Positions 7,060-17,069 are shown, numbered from the stretch's first letter. The stretch: 64,000 nt of DNA from Alphaproteobacteria bacterium (GCA_023384135.1 JAHDXS010000002.1:620001-684000), one strand, 5' to 3'. A program made the numbers and translations. The notes: generated by a model from the letters alone, not told the origin.

Positions 7060-9399
7060 ATGGTTCTCGCTACCAACCTAGGCTTCCCGCGCATCGGCGA
7101 TATGCGCCAACTGAAAAAAGCCGTCGAAGATTACTGGAAAGGCAACAGCAAAAAGGAAGACCTTCTCGCGACCGGGAAGTCCCTGCGTGCCCATAACTGG
7201 AAACTGCAAAAGGATGCCGGCATCAACCACATCCCCTCCAACGATTTCTCCTTCTACGATCAGGTTCTCGACATGATCTGCACGCTCGGCTGCGTGCCCG
7301 CCCGCTACAATTGGGACGGAAAGGAAGTCGATCTGGACACCTACTTCGCGATGGCCCGCGGCCGCCAGCAGGGCGGCGTGGACGTGACCGCGATGGAAAT
7401 GACCAAGTGGTTCGACACCAACTACCACTATATCGTTCCCGAATTCACCGCCGAAACGAGCTTTAAGCTCTCCTCCTCGAAAGTGTTCGATCACTTCAAA
7501 GAGGCGAAAGATCTGGGCATCGAAACCCGCCCCGTTCTGGTCGGCCCTGTGACCTTCGCGCGCATCGGCAAGAAACAGGCCGGATTTGACGCCTGCCGCA
7601 GCACGCTGGTTGCCAAGATGCTCCCGGTTTACATCGAGATCCTGAAAAAACTCAAGGACCTCGGCGCGCAGTGGGTTCAAATCGACGAGCCCGCTCTGGC
7701 CCTCGATCTGGAGCCGCAATATCAGCAAGCCTTCAAGGATGCTTACAAGCAAATCCGCGAAGCCGTCCCCGGCCTTAAGATCATCGTGACCAGCTACTTC
7801 GATACGCTGCGCGATAACGCGGACGCCTTCTTCGCAGCGCCCGTCGATGCCTTCCATATCGACCTCTGCCGTGGTCCCGGTCAGGCGAACACCGGCGCGA
7901 ACAACGCCGACCGCGATCTGGATGCCGCTTTGGCAAAAATCCCGGCGGGCAAGATCCTGTCTGTGGGCGTCGTTGATGGCCGCAACATCTGGAAAAACGA
8001 CCTCGCCAAATCGCTCAAGCTGATCGAAAAGGCCGTGGCGAAACTGGGCGCGGACAACGTGTTTGTTGCGCCGAGCTGCTCGCTCCTGCACACGCCGGTC
8101 GATCTGAACAGCGAAAAGGAAATGGACAAGCAGATCAAGAGCTGGCTGGCCTACGCCACTCAGAAACTGTCTGAAATCTCGACCATCGCCAAGGGCATAA
8201 ACGAAGGTCAGGGCGCTATCGAAGCCCAGCTGAAGGCCAGCAACGCGGTTCAGGAAGACCGCCGCACCTCCAGCCGCATCCACGATCAGGCGGTCAAAAA
8301 ACGCGTCGAGGACATCACCCCCGCCATGAAGAAGCGCAAATCGCCCTTCTCCAAGCGTCAGGATATCCAGCACAAGGCGCTGAACCTCCCGCTCTACCCG
8401 ACCACCTCCATCGGCTCCTTCCCGCAAACGGCTGAAATCCGTAAGGCGCGGGCCGACCACAAGGCGGGCAAGATCGACGACAAGAAATATAAAGAAGCCA
8501 TGCAGGCTGAAATCCGCGCCGTTGTGGAATTCCAGCACGAAATCGGCATTGATGTTCTTGTTCACGGCGAACCCGAGCGCAACGACATGGTGGAATATTT
8601 CGGCGAACAGCTCGCCGGTTTCACCTTCTCGAAATTCGGCTGGGTCCAGTCCTACGGCTCGCGTTGCGTGAAGCCGCCGATTATCTTCGGCGATGTCTCC
8701 CGCCCGAACCCGATGACTGTGGAATGGTCCAAGTACGCGCAGGAACAGACCGGCAAGATCATGAAGGGCATGTTGACCGGGCCCATCACGATCCTGCAAT
8801 GGTCCTTCGTTCGCGACGATCAGCCCCGCAGCCTGACCTCCAAACAGATCGCTCTGGCGATCCGCGATGAGGTCGCCGACCTTGAAAAGGCGGGCATCTG
8901 CATGATCCAGATCGACGAGGCCGCGTTCCGCGAAGGTCTGCCCCTGCGTAAGGCCGACTGGAAGGCGTATCTCGAAAACGCGGTGGAGGATTTCCGCATC
9001 ACCTCCTGCTGTGTCGAGGACGAAACGCAAATCCACACGCACATGTGCTACTCCGAGTTCAACGACGTCATCGATTCGATCGGCGCGATGGATGCGGACG
9101 TGATCTCCATCGAGACCTCGCGGTCCCAGATGGAGCTGCTCGATGCGTTCGCACAGTACAAATACCCGAACGAAATCGGCCCCGGCGTATACGACATCCA
9201 CTCTCCGCGCGTGCCCAGTACGCAGGAAATGGTTGATCTTCTGGAGAAAGCCAAGAAGGTTCTCGACGAACGCCAGATCTGGGTGAACCCGGACTGCGGT
9301 CTGAAGACCCGTGGCTGGCCGGAAGTCAAACAGGCCCTCAAAAACATGGTATCCGCCGCCGACCAGATGCGCGAAAAGGCAAACGCCAAAGCCGCTTAA
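7060..9399 (+). CDS. metE: Cobalamin-independent methionine synthase
   Basis: A 779-residue protein of full family length. It transfers a methyl group from methyltetrahydrofolate polyglutamate to homocysteine, the last step of methionine synthesis in the cytoplasm. The N-terminal half starts LGFPRIGDMRQLKKAVEDYW. The C-terminal catalytic half has TTSIGSFPQT, and zinc ligands are visible in HTHMCYSEF (His, Cys) and NPDCGLKTRGWPE (Cys). GGAGG precedes the ATG. A weak TTGATC/TATCCC promoter may lie near 6986-7014. I see no SAM or cobalamin riboswitch in the 136 bp leader. A strong terminator follows. Confidence 0.97.
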   Translation: MVLATNLGFPRIGDMRQLKKAVEDYWKGNSKKEDLLATGKSLRAHNWKLQKDAGINHIPSNDFSFYDQVLDMICTLGCVPARYNWDGKEVDLDTYFAMARGRQQGGVDVTAMEMTKWFDTNYHYIVPEFTAETSFKLSSSKVFDHFKEAKDLGIETRPVLVGPVTFARIGKKQAGFDACRSTLVAKMLPVYIEILKKLKDLGAQWVQIDEPALALDLEPQYQQAFKDAYKQIREAVPGLKIIVTSYFDTLRDNADAFFAAPVDAFHIDLCRGPGQANTGANNADRDLDAALAKIPAGKILSVGVVDGRNIWKNDLAKSLKLIEKAVAKLGADNVFVAPSCSLLHTPVDLNSEKEMDKQIKSWLAYATQKLSEISTIAKGINEGQGAIEAQLKASNAVQEDRRTSSRIHDQAVKKRVEDITPAMKKRKSPFSKRQDIQHKALNLPLYPTTSIGSFPQTAEIRKARADHKAGKIDDKKYKEAMQAEIRAVVEFQHEIGIDVLVHGEPERNDMVEYFGEQLAGFTFSKFGWVQSYGSRCVKPPIIFGDVSRPNPMTVEWSKYAQEQTGKIMKGMLTGPITILQWSFVRDDQPRSLTSKQIALAIRDEVADLEKAGICMIQIDEAAFREGLPLRKADWKAYLENAVEDFRITSCCVEDETQIHTHMCYSEFNDVIDSIGAMDADVISIETSRSQMELLDAFAQYKYPNEIGPGVYDIHSPRVPSTQEMVDLLEKAKKVLDERQIWVNPDCGLKTRGWPEVKQALKNMVSAADQMREKANAKAA

Positions 9400-9423
9400 G
9401 CTTCTGATCGGAAAGAAAAATAC

Positions 9424-9453
9424 AAAAAGGCCCGCCCCGCGCGGGCCTTTTTT
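9424..9453 (+). terminator. Intrinsic terminator after metE
   Basis: AAAAAGGCCCGC (9424-9435) pairs with GCGGGCCTTTTT (9441-9452) around CCCGC and runs into further T residues. Confidence 0.9.
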
Positions 9454-9560
9454 TGCGCTCGCCCCTGCCCACTTTCTTTTGACATAAGCGATAAAAGTGG
9501 GAATACTGACTAAAATAAGCAAAAAAGCGGCATAAGCCGCTGTTCGGACAGGGTTGTGAA

Positions 9561-10433
9561 ATGGCTGTAATTTTCAACAGGAACGAACCGTTCAGGCATC
9601 CCGATAGAATCGAAGGCGTGATCTTCGACAACGATGGCACGTTGTATAACGAACCCGACAACGCACCCGATTACCATACCCGCGCGGCTGTGATGGCCGT
9701 CAAAGCCCAGCTCTCCTACCGCGGCACCCACGAAATCGAATATCTGATGCACCAAAGCAAGGCACAATACGGGGGCGCGCTGGACATTTTCGAGCACGAA
9801 TACAAGCTCGACATGGTCCGCTTGCGGCGCGACCATTACCACAACCTTGTCGAACTCACCCGCGAAAGCGACTTCTTCGACCGTGCGGAACCGCCCGAAA
9901 TGGCGATCGTGACATTGAAAAGCGCGGGCCTCGGCGTCTATATCGCCACCCACGGCAACGAAGAATGGACCGAATACTCGCTGGAACGCAACCGCCTGAC
10001 CCATCTCTTCAGCGCCGCGCACGATGACGTGATCCATAAAGACGATGTCCCCGGGCACACCGGAAAAAACCAGAGCCCGGCCATGTACGCCGCGCTGCTC
10101 GATAAAATCGGCGTAGCCCAGACTCGTGAAACTTCACGGCGCGGGCGCGGTTTCGCAATGGTGGAAGATAGCGTTTCCAACCTTAAGCACGCCAAGGCGC
10201 TGGGTATGATGACCATTCTGATCGATGCCAAGGGCACTGTGAACCCGGAAAAGCTCCCCGCCTATGTCGATATTGTGGTGCGCGACCGAAACGATGTAGC
10301 CGCAGCCGTCTTGATGAGCAACAACCCGTTCTTAAACCCTGACGCGCTCTACGAAACGGCCCACGCCCAATGGCCGGCCGATGAAGAAACGCCTGATTCG
10401 CAGGGTCTAAACCTGCGTTCCGATCTGGGCTAG
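9561..10433 (+). CDS. HAD-superfamily hydrolase
   Basis: A 290-residue phosphatase-like protein. HAD motif I is GVIFDNDGTLYN (nucleophile and general acid Asp); motif II-like Thr is in VYIATHGNEE; motif IV is in FAMVEDSVSNLKHAKALGM, typical of phosphoglycolate-phosphatase or nucleotidase-type HADs. Substrate unknown. The gene stands alone after the metE terminator and converges with the DUF2155 gene, whose end lies 10 bp away. The ribosome-binding site before ATG 9561 is weak. Confidence 0.85.
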   Translation: MAVIFNRNEPFRHPDRIEGVIFDNDGTLYNEPDNAPDYHTRAAVMAVKAQLSYRGTHEIEYLMHQSKAQYGGALDIFEHEYKLDMVRLRRDHYHNLVELTRESDFFDRAEPPEMAIVTLKSAGLGVYIATHGNEEWTEYSLERNRLTHLFSAAHDDVIHKDDVPGHTGKNQSPAMYAALLDKIGVAQTRETSRRGRGFAMVEDSVSNLKHAKALGMMTILIDAKGTVNPEKLPAYVDIVVRDRNDVAAAVLMSNNPFLNPDALYETAHAQWPADEETPDSQGLNLRSDLG

Positions 10434-10443
10434 ATCTTGAAAA

Positions 10444-11154
10444 TTACTCCGAACCGGGCAGGCCGATCGTCTCGTCTTCGATGATCTCTTCGGTTTCAGG
10501 TTCGGCAATCGCCGGCGGAGTAGGGGTTTTCAAGCCGCCATCGTCCGCAAGCGGCGCGGCCCCGCCGTTCTCGGCACCTTCGGCAGGAGCATCGCTCACA
10601 CCCGTAATGCCCTGCAAAAGACTGTTAAAATCCTTGGTTTCGGGCGGCTGCTCGGCATTCTCCGCTAAACCGGACCCCCCCTCAACGTCTTCGCTGCCTG
10701 CGGCGGTTACCGTCGGCTCACCCTCGGCGCCCATGCAATCCATAACCCAAACATCGTAAATCGGGTGGTCCATCGGCGAGAGAGCAGGGGCGGAAGAGAA
10801 CATCCACCCGCTGAAAACCCACTGCGATTCCGCATCGTCTCCGGCTTTCTGGGCACCTTCGGGCGCCTCTTCCCAAATTTGCAGGAACGCAGCCGCCTCC
10901 GGCCGTTCCACCGGAGAAGATTTCTGGCACGACTGCACCTTGATGAACAAGGTTCCAAACTTGAGCGTGCTGCCGACATCCGCCTCGAACGTCATCGTCC
11001 GCGCCGTGGTTTTTTCAAGCGAACGCAGCTTGATGCGCGGCTGCTCGAACATCTCCCGCGCGAAAGCCGCCTGCGAAAGCAGACAGGCCCCGGCGCCGAG
11101 AACGCACAAAAGCGCCTTACGGCTGCTCGGTTTGAGGTGTCTCTTTTTTCTCAT
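10444..11154 (-). CDS. DUF2155-domain secreted protein
   Basis: A 236-residue exported protein with signal peptide MRKKRHLKPSSRKALLCVLG...AAFA. The DUF2155 core reads RSLEKTTARTMTFEADVG, KFGTLFIKVQSC, AAFLQIWEEA, then VFSGWMFSSAPALSPMDHPIYDVWVMDC with the two conserved cysteines. A long acidic Pro-rich tail follows (last 100 residues). Its start overlaps the end of the MlaD-like gene by 38 bp. NDUFA12, MlaD-like and DUF2155 genes in this order are a conserved alphaproteobacterial cluster, suggesting an envelope role. Molecular function is not known. Confidence 0.85.
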   Translation of the reverse strand: MRKKRHLKPSSRKALLCVLGAGACLLSQAAFAREMFEQPRIKLRSLEKTTARTMTFEADVGSTLKFGTLFIKVQSCQKSSPVERPEAAAFLQIWEEAPEGAQKAGDDAESQWVFSGWMFSSAPALSPMDHPIYDVWVMDCMGAEGEPTVTAAGSEDVEGGSGLAENAEQPPETKDFNSLLQGITGVSDAPAEGAENGGAAPLADDGGLKTPTPPAIAEPETEEIIEDETIGLPGSE

Positions 11155-11593
11155 CTTGAAGACTGAAAATGAATTGGCCCAGAAGCTGTTCTAGATTCTG
11201 CGGCGCTTGTGTAAACTGGATTTGCCCGCCCGGTGCGATCGTGTCGTCTTCCGCCCCTGGCTCAAGCGACATGTAAAGCCCGCCCAGAAGGCTCTCACTG
11301 CTGATCAGAGCCGCCGTATCCGTAGGCAGCTTATAAGCCGGATTAATGTCCAGATGCACCCTCGCCAGATACGTCTCGGGCACAAGCTCAACAGTGCGCA
11401 CCGTGCCGACCTTGACACCGCTGATCTGCACCTTGTCTCCGGGCTTGAGCCCGCCGATGCTTGAAAAATCGGCCGTGACGGGATATCCGCCCGCGCCGCC
11501 GACTTCGGCGGTCTTGTAGCCGTACGACAAAAACATCCCGGCGGAGACGATGACGACTCCGCCCAGAATGGTTTCAACAACGCTGCGTTTCAT
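11117..11593 (-). CDS. mlaD: MlaD-family (MCE domain) phospholipid-transport protein
   Basis: A 158-residue protein starting at ATG 11593, with AAGGGA upstream; the longer frame to 11758 lies within NDUFA12 and has no membrane segment at its start. MKRSVVETILGGVVIVSAGMFLSYGY is a single N-terminal membrane anchor. The MCE domain follows (VTADFSSIGGLKPGDKVQISGVKVGTV, ISSESLLGGLYMSLEPG). MlaD proteins form a hexameric ring that carries phospholipids between inner and outer membrane with MlaFE. No MlaF/MlaE genes are in this window. It is the middle gene of an operon with NDUFA12 and DUF2155. Confidence 0.88.
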   Translation of the reverse strand: MKRSVVETILGGVVIVSAGMFLSYGYKTAEVGGAGGYPVTADFSSIGGLKPGDKVQISGVKVGTVRTVELVPETYLARVHLDINPAYKLPTDTAALISSESLLGGLYMSLEPGAEDDTIAPGGQIQFTQAPQNLEQLLGQFIFSLQDEKKETPQTEQP

Positions 11594-11628
11594 GGTTAAA
11601 CGTCCCTTGATTGAACTGCAAAAAAACC

Positions 11629-12024
11629 TTAATCCGGCGGGCTCCACGCCTCGTAATCGCCTGTCGCCTTGTCGCGTACCCCGCCTTCGAGGATATGCCC
11701 CGGCGGGCGGTAAGCACCCGTCGTGCCTGTCATATTCGGCTGGTGCGGCTTCTGCCACGGGCGGCGGAACGACAAACCGTCAGCCTTGGGAACGGCATCC
11801 GTCTGATGATGCAGCCAGCCGTGCCACTCCGGCGGCACCTTCGTGGCCTCCGGCGCACCCTTATAGATCACCCACCGCCGCGTCAGCTTGTAACCCTTGC
11901 GCGGCGCGGCCTCGTAATATTTGTTGCCGAACGGGTCGGTCCCCACACGCGTTCCGCGCGAAAACAGCGTGAAAACCGCCGTATACGCGGGCGACTGAGC
12001 ACCGAGGAAACTGAAAAAACCCAT
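11629..12024 (-). CDS. NDUFA12-family NADH:ubiquinone oxidoreductase subunit
   Basis: A 131-residue homologue of the mitochondrial complex I accessory subunit NDUFA12 (B17.2), a family found in alphaproteobacteria. Diagnostic parts are GTDPFGNKYYE, RRWVIYKG, VPPEWHGWLHH and a C-terminal GDYEAWSPP. It caps the matrix-side (cytoplasmic) arm of complex I. AAAGG precedes the ATG. First gene of the operon NDUFA12-mlaD-DUF2155. Confidence 0.93.
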   Translation of the reverse strand: MGFFSFLGAQSPAYTAVFTLFSRGTRVGTDPFGNKYYEAAPRKGYKLTRRWVIYKGAPEATKVPPEWHGWLHHQTDAVPKADGLSFRRPWQKPHQPNMTGTTGAYRPPGHILEGGVRDKATGDYEAWSPPD

Positions 12025-12122
12025 AAGCCGAAACCTTTTGACCTTCTTTTAGCGCGAGAACTCGGCCTTTACAAGGCCCGCCGATTATGGCAGAGGAAGA
12101 GCCATACGGAAAGGGAAGAAAC

Positions 12123-12584
12123 ATGGATATCAAGGCCAAACTCAAGGAACTCGGACACGACCTCCCCGAAGCGGCGGCGCCCGCCGCCAACTACGTGCCC
12201 TTCGTGATTTCGGGCAAGATGATCCACGTGGCGGGGCAGATTCCCTTCCTGAACGGTCAGCCGATGCACAAGGGCCGCCTCGGCGAAAACCTCTCCAAGG
12301 ACGAGGGGCAAAAGGCCGCCGAGGCTTGCGCCCTCAATATCCTCGCGCAGGTCAACCGCGCCGTGGACGGCGACTGGTCCAAGATCGCCCGCTGCGTCCG
12401 TCTGGGCGTCTTCGTGAACTCCACCCCCGATTTCATCGACCAGCCCGAGGTCGCCAACGGCGCCTCCAACCTGATCGCCGCCGTGATGGGCGAGGCGGGC
12501 AAGCACGCCCGCGCCGCCGTGGGCGTATCCTCCCTGCCGCGCGGCGTGGCCGTCGAGGTCGATGCCCTCTTCGAGCTCAAATAA
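12123..12584 (+). CDS. RidA/YjgF-family enamine/imine deaminase-like protein
   Basis: A 153-residue protein of the YjgF/YER057c/UK114 family, long-form subtype, with LPEAAAPAANYVPFV near the start and the C-terminal ARAAVGVSSLPRGVAVEVDALFEL. ATG 12123 is chosen over 12087 because AAGGGA precedes it directly. RidA proteins hydrolyse reactive enamines from PLP enzymes; this subfamily lacks a proven substrate. It is divergent from the NDUFA12 operon. Confidence 0.85.
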   Translation: MDIKAKLKELGHDLPEAAAPAANYVPFVISGKMIHVAGQIPFLNGQPMHKGRLGENLSKDEGQKAAEACALNILAQVNRAVDGDWSKIARCVRLGVFVNSTPDFIDQPEVANGASNLIAAVMGEAGKHARAAVGVSSLPRGVAVEVDALFELK

Positions 12585-12653
12585 TTGGGGCCTTAACAAT
12601 TTTTATGTATAATAAGCCCGGGCTAAAAAAATAACACGCGGGCGGGAAAGACC

Positions 12654-13505
12654 ATGGCCAAACCGGTCCTCATGTACCATCTGACCACGACGGGAAAAGA
12701 CGATTCCACCCTGCGCTCCCTCTTCGAGCGGCAGGCCATAACCAACGGTCCGCAATGGGTGCCCCATTCCGGCCAGCGCAACGGCTTTTACGTGAACAGC
12801 AGCCGCGCCCACACGCAAGGCATCGGCGAAACCCCTCTGGATGAAAACGACGATCCCCTGATCGCCCAGCGCCCCGGCCCGCAGGTCATCGTGACCGTGG
12901 AATGCGATTTCGGCCCGGGCTGGGACATCGACTACGAGGACAATCCCGGCATCGGCAAGTCGGCCCTCTTCCGCTTCTCCGCCGACCTCGAACAGGCAGC
13001 GCCCGGAGCAATTCAACTCTCCGACGGCACGGTCGTCAACGCCATCCGCGCGGTCGAGGACGACACCCGCGACGGTCTGGAACTGGACGTCCTTCCTTCA
13101 TATCAGGCGCAGCCGATAACCGTCTTCATGGCGTGGGACAAGGCGATGGATGCCGACCACCTCGCCATGCTGCGCACGCTCCCCACCGAAAATTTCCGCG
13201 AGCACGTCCGGGAAATCAGCGCGGCGCCCCGCATCTCGGAATACGCCTTGCTGCAAGCCCTGCGCGACTATCTGGTGGAGACTAAAGGCGATGCGTATCT
13301 AAACCACGAGCAACAAGTCGTCCGCGACGCCATCGACCGCGAAAACCGCAAGGAAAATCGCGGCGACCTCACCAACGGTGTCAGCCTGAAATATAGCGGC
13401 GCACAGCCGCTCAAAATCATAAAGCTGGAAATGCTCGGCCCCCGCCAACGCTGGGACCCCATAACCGAACCCCCCGCCGGAACCGCCCCGCCGGAGCACA
13501 TTTGA
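12654..13505 (+). CDS. Hypothetical protein, possible ADP-ribosyltransferase-like N-terminus
   Basis: A 283-residue protein with no signal peptide or membrane segment. The N-terminus (VLMYHLTTTGK, then about 35 residues later RNGFYVNSSRAHTQG) loosely follows the YHxT...GFYvT...A pattern of small ADP-ribosyltransferase-fold families such as DUF3990. No clear catalytic Glu motif is seen. The remainder is Asp/Glu-rich and unrecognised. It stands between ridA and a putative zincin gene, both on the same strand. The fold suggestion is weak. Confidence 0.55.
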   Translation: MAKPVLMYHLTTTGKDDSTLRSLFERQAITNGPQWVPHSGQRNGFYVNSSRAHTQGIGETPLDENDDPLIAQRPGPQVIVTVECDFGPGWDIDYEDNPGIGKSALFRFSADLEQAAPGAIQLSDGTVVNAIRAVEDDTRDGLELDVLPSYQAQPITVFMAWDKAMDADHLAMLRTLPTENFREHVREISAAPRISEYALLQALRDYLVETKGDAYLNHEQQVVRDAIDRENRKENRGDLTNGVSLKYSGAQPLKIIKLEMLGPRQRWDPITEPPAGTAPPEHI

Positions 13506-13531
13506 CAAAAATTCGGGCAATCATTTACTAT
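13502..13531 (+). promoter_or_regulatory. Sigma-70-like promoter for the gene at 13659
   Basis: TTGACA at 13502-13507 and TACTAT at 13526-13531 are spaced 18 bp; TTACTA at 13525 gives 17 bp. The promoter overlaps the end of the preceding gene, and the leader of about 120 nt contains a GNRA-capped hairpin at 13634-13647. Confidence 0.5.
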
Positions 13532-13658
13532 GCTATAGAGTTGATAATTAAAAAAATTAGGGTGGCAGGGGTAAGATGTGCGGACTAAAGAGCGCTGGGT
13601 CGCTTTCATCCACTGAATCTTGTGCCATCAAGAGGTGTGAAAACACCGGGAACCGCGC

Positions 13659-14723
13659 ATGACCCAAGATTATGAAGCCCGAGATAGGACTCTTCCCGCC
13701 CGCTATGTGATCGCAGAGGATACCGAAGGCACGCCCGCAGGCTATGCTCTGTTTAACATAGAAGATTACAGGGCTTTAGATCCCGCCCAGCAAGAAGCCT
13801 ATGTAAACGAACTTGTTCGGTTTGCGAGCGCAACAGGAGCAGGGGAAAATATATCCGATAAAATCAATAACATCGTTTCTGCCGTAGCAAATAATCCATA
13901 TTACGCAGGCAATCAAGGTTACGATGAATATAATTTCGCAGTGATCAATACGGGGCACTCTCTGGTCGATTTTTTGACATCGGGTAATGACTTTATGCGG
14001 GACCACGGAGATCTGAATACAGAAACCTTGAGGGGTATGTATTCCTTTGACTTCTCCGAAAGACAGAATGGCGTATACGTGAATTGGCTGGCGCATCACG
14101 AAGGCTCTCATACTCTGGGCCTCTCGGAAGCGGGCGCGGATTTTTTCGGGGCGGCAAAGGCGCTTCAGATCAATCCTGACGGGGCTGAGACCCTGCAATT
14201 CATCGCGGACACCCGCATGATGCACGCTCTTTTCCTTGATCCTGAAAGTCTGGGGCAAAACGCTGAAGGTTTTTTTGAAAATTATCGCTATGGATACAAG
14301 ACATTCTTAGCGATAGAGCAGGTGCTGGATATACCTCCGGAGCAACTCTCGTCCATGTCGGACGAAGATTTATTAAGCGCGGCCTCTGATTTTGAAGGCC
14401 GTATGCAAAATCTCACGAATGCAGGTGTTTCAGAATTCGCCGTGCATCAGGCTCTGTGGAATTATAATCCCGAAAACTCGGATCCTCCTCCGGGAGCCGC
14501 AATCATGCGGAGCGGGGATATGGATGCAATACGAAATTTAGCCGAACGTGTTCGTGAAACCTCTGGATTTACCTCAGGCTCTCATGAGGAACAGCTTTTA
14601 GGAGATTTTATCGGGACACTCAACCGCAGAACGGGAATTGAATGTCAGAACACAAGAGAAAATGAAATGTCAGTCCCGGCAAATGATCTAAACGCGCCCC
14701 GACTGAGCACCTTGGACAGATAG
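13659..14723 (+). CDS. Putative zinc metallopeptidase-like protein (HExxH), otherwise unknown
   Basis: A 354-residue protein without signal peptide. Around residues 145-160 it reads WLAHHEGSHTLGLSEAGADFF, containing HEGSH, which fits the zincin motif HExxH, with Glu or Asp residues 8-12 further on as possible third ligand. The rest is helical and unrecognised. Base composition is visibly more AT-rich than its neighbours, suggesting later acquisition. It has its own promoter, and its end faces the end of clpA 12 bp away. Protease activity is inference from the motif alone. Confidence 0.6.
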   Translation: MTQDYEARDRTLPARYVIAEDTEGTPAGYALFNIEDYRALDPAQQEAYVNELVRFASATGAGENISDKINNIVSAVANNPYYAGNQGYDEYNFAVINTGHSLVDFLTSGNDFMRDHGDLNTETLRGMYSFDFSERQNGVYVNWLAHHEGSHTLGLSEAGADFFGAAKALQINPDGAETLQFIADTRMMHALFLDPESLGQNAEGFFENYRYGYKTFLAIEQVLDIPPEQLSSMSDEDLLSAASDFEGRMQNLTNAGVSEFAVHQALWNYNPENSDPPPGAAIMRSGDMDAIRNLAERVRETSGFTSGSHEEQLLGDFIGTLNRRTGIECQNTRENEMSVPANDLNAPRLSTLDR

Positions 14724-14735
14724 TGCACCAATCTC

Positions 14736-17069
14736 CTACTCAGGCAGCTTCTCGGCCTCAAGCGCCTTGGGCTTTTTCTTGAGCTTGGCCTTGAGCTTCG
14801 CGGCTTCCTTGTCGTCCTGATATGTGAACGTCAGCGCCTTGCCGTCATAGTCGATGAACACCAGCCCGCCTTTTTCCAGCTTGCCGAACAGAATCTCCTC
14901 CGCCAGAGGCCGCTTGACCTTCTCCTGAATGATCCGCGCCAACGGCCGTGCCCCCATCGTGACATCGAACCCGGCCTCGGCCAGATATTTCCGTGCGGCA
15001 TGCGAAAGCTCGATGGAGACGTTGCGGTCCGAAAGCTGGGATTCCAGCTGGATGATGAACTTGTCCACTACCTTCTCGACCGTTTCGGGCTGAAGGTTCT
15101 GGAACGGCACGATGGCGTCCAGACGGTTGCGGAACTCCGGCGAGAACATCTTGGTGATCGCCTCGTTCTCCGCGTAATCCATGGTGCTGCCCACCTCGCG
15201 CCCGAAGCCGATAGGTTTCCGCGCCATGTCCTGCGCGCCCGCGTTGGTCGTCATGATCAAAATCGTGTTGCGGAAATCGACGCTCTTGCCGTTATTGTCC
15301 GTCAGCTTCCCGTAATCCATGACCTGCAGCAAAATGTTGAACAGGTCCGGATGCGCCTTCTCGATCTCGTCCATCAGCAACACGCAATGCGGATGCTGGT
15401 CCACCTTATCGGTCAGCAGCCCGCCCTGATCGAACCCGACATAGCCCGGCGGCGTACCGATCAGGCGTGAAACCGAATGCCGTTCCATATATTCCGACAT
15501 GTCGAACCGGATCAACTCGACGCCCAGAGACTTGGCCAGCTGCCGCGCCACTTCCGTCTTGCCTACCCCCGTCGGGCCGGAGAACAGGTAACAGCCGATG
15601 GGCTTCTCCGCGTCCCGCAATCCCGCCCGCGAAAGCTTGATGGCGTTCGAAACGGCCTCGATCGCCTGGTCCTGATCGAAGACCAGCCGCTTGAGATCCC
15701 GGTCGAGATTCTGCAGCGCTTCCCGGTCGTTTTTATTGATGGTGGTGGAGGGGATGCGCGCGATCACGGCCACGACATCCTCGATATCCTTCACGCCGAT
15801 CGTTTTTTTGCGCTGCGCCTCGGGCACCAGCATCTGCGCCGCGCCCACCTCGTCGATGATGTCGATGGCCTTGTCGGGCAGCTTGCGGTCCCCGATATAT
15901 TTTGACGACAGCTCGACCGCCGCCTGAATGGCTGCGGTGGTGTATTTCACATTGTGGTGCGCCTCGTAATAGGGGCGCAGGCCCTTCAGAATCTTAACCG
16001 CGTCTTCAAGGCTCGGCTCATAAACGTCGATCTTCTGGAACCGCCGCACCAGCGCCCGGTCCTTCTCGAAATGGTTCCGGTATTCCTTATAGGTCGTGGA
16101 GCCGATGCACCGCAGCTTCCCACTCGAAAGCGCGGGCTTCAGGAGGTTGGAGGCGTCCATCGCCCCGCCGCTCGTTGCCCCCGCGCCGATCACGGTATGG
16201 ATCTCATCGATGAACAGGATGGACTCGTCGATATTTTCAAGCTCGGTCAAAACGGCCTTGATGCGCTCCTCGAAATCCCCCCGGTAACGCGTCCCGGCCA
16301 GCAGGGCGCCCATATCCAGCGCAAAGATAACCGCCTCGTGCAAAACTTCCGGCACCTGTTTTTCGATGATGCGCTTGGCGAGGCCTTCCGCGATCGCCGT
16401 CTTGCCCACGCCGGGGTCGCCGACATAAAGCGGATTGTTCTTGGAACGGCGGCAGAGAATCTGGATCGTGCGCTCGACTTCCTTCTCCCGCCCGATCAGC
16501 GGGTCGATCTTACCCTGCCGCGCCTTCTCGTTAAGATTGATGCAATAGGCGTCCAGAGCCTCGCGCCCGGTCTTGGTGCCGTCTTTCGGCGGTTCTTCCA
16601 CGCCCGTAGGCGTCTTGTCGGCGCGGCTCTGCGTCGGCACCTTGGCGATGCCGTGCGAAATGTAATTCACCGCGTCGAACCGCGTCATGTCCTGTTCCTG
16701 CAGGTAATAAACCGCGTGGCTTTCCCGCTCCGAGAACATGGCGACCAGCACGTTCGCGCCCGTCACTTCTTCCCGCCCCGACGATTGAACGTGGATCGCC
16801 GCGCGCTGCAAGACACGCTGGAACGTGTTCGTCGGCTTGGCTTCTTCCACCTCGTAATTGATGAGATAGCTCAGATCCGTGTCGATATAGTGCATGATCT
16901 TGGTCTTGAGGTCCTCAAGGTCGATCCCGCACGACCGCAGCACCGCCATGGCGTCCGGGTCGCTCGCCAGCGCGAACAGCAGATGTTCGAGAGTCGCGTA
17001 TTCGTGCCGCTTCTCGTTGGCGATGGCCAGAGCGCGGTGCAGGGTCTGTTCAAGGTTCCGGGAGAGCAT
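14736..17069 (-). CDS. clpA: ATP-dependent Clp protease ATP-binding subunit ClpA
   Basis: A 777-residue AAA+ unfoldase of usual length. Clp N-domain repeats come first ([28 protein letters not shown]), then two AAA modules with Walker A sequences GDPGVGKT and [10 protein letters not shown]. ClpA unfolds substrates, including N-degron proteins delivered by ClpS, and feeds them to ClpP. AAAAGG precedes the ATG by about 6 nt. Its adaptor clpS lies upstream on the same strand but is separated by 2.4 kb holding an oppositely oriented gene. Confidence 0.97.
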   Translation of the reverse strand: MLSRNLEQTLHRALAIANEKRHEYATLEHLLFALASDPDAMAVLRSCGIDLEDLKTKIMHYIDTDLSYLINYEVEEAKPTNTFQRVLQRAAIHVQSSGREEVTGANVLVAMFSERESHAVYYLQEQDMTRFDAVNYISHGIAKVPTQSRADKTPTGVEEPPKDGTKTGREALDAYCINLNEKARQGKIDPLIGREKEVERTIQILCRRSKNNPLYVGDPGVGKTAIAEGLAKRIIEKQVPEVLHEAVIFALDMGALLAGTRYRGDFEERIKAVLTELENIDESILFIDEIHTVIGAGATSGGAMDASNLLKPALSSGKLRCIGSTTYKEYRNHFEKDRALVRRFQKIDVYEPSLEDAVKILKGLRPYYEAHHNVKYTTAAIQAAVELSSKYIGDRKLPDKAIDIIDEVGAAQMLVPEAQRKKTIGVKDIEDVVAVIARIPSTTINKNDREALQNLDRDLKRLVFDQDQAIEAVSNAIKLSRAGLRDAEKPIGCYLFSGPTGVGKTEVARQLAKSLGVELIRFDMSEYMERHSVSRLIGTPPGYVGFDQGGLLTDKVDQHPHCVLLMDEIEKAHPDLFNILLQVMDYGKLTDNNGKSVDFRNTILIMTTNAGAQDMARKPIGFGREVGSTMDYAENEAITKMFSPEFRNRLDAIVPFQNLQPETVEKVVDKFIIQLESQLSDRNVSIELSHAARKYLAEAGFDVTMGARPLARIIQEKVKRPLAEEILFGKLEKGGLVFIDYDGKALTFTYQDDKEAAKLKAKLKKKPKALEAEKLPE

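Noticed and set aside
7078-9522. Antisense open frame of 814 codons opposite metE
   Set aside because: Shadow of metE in a high-GC third-position genome; no homology features.
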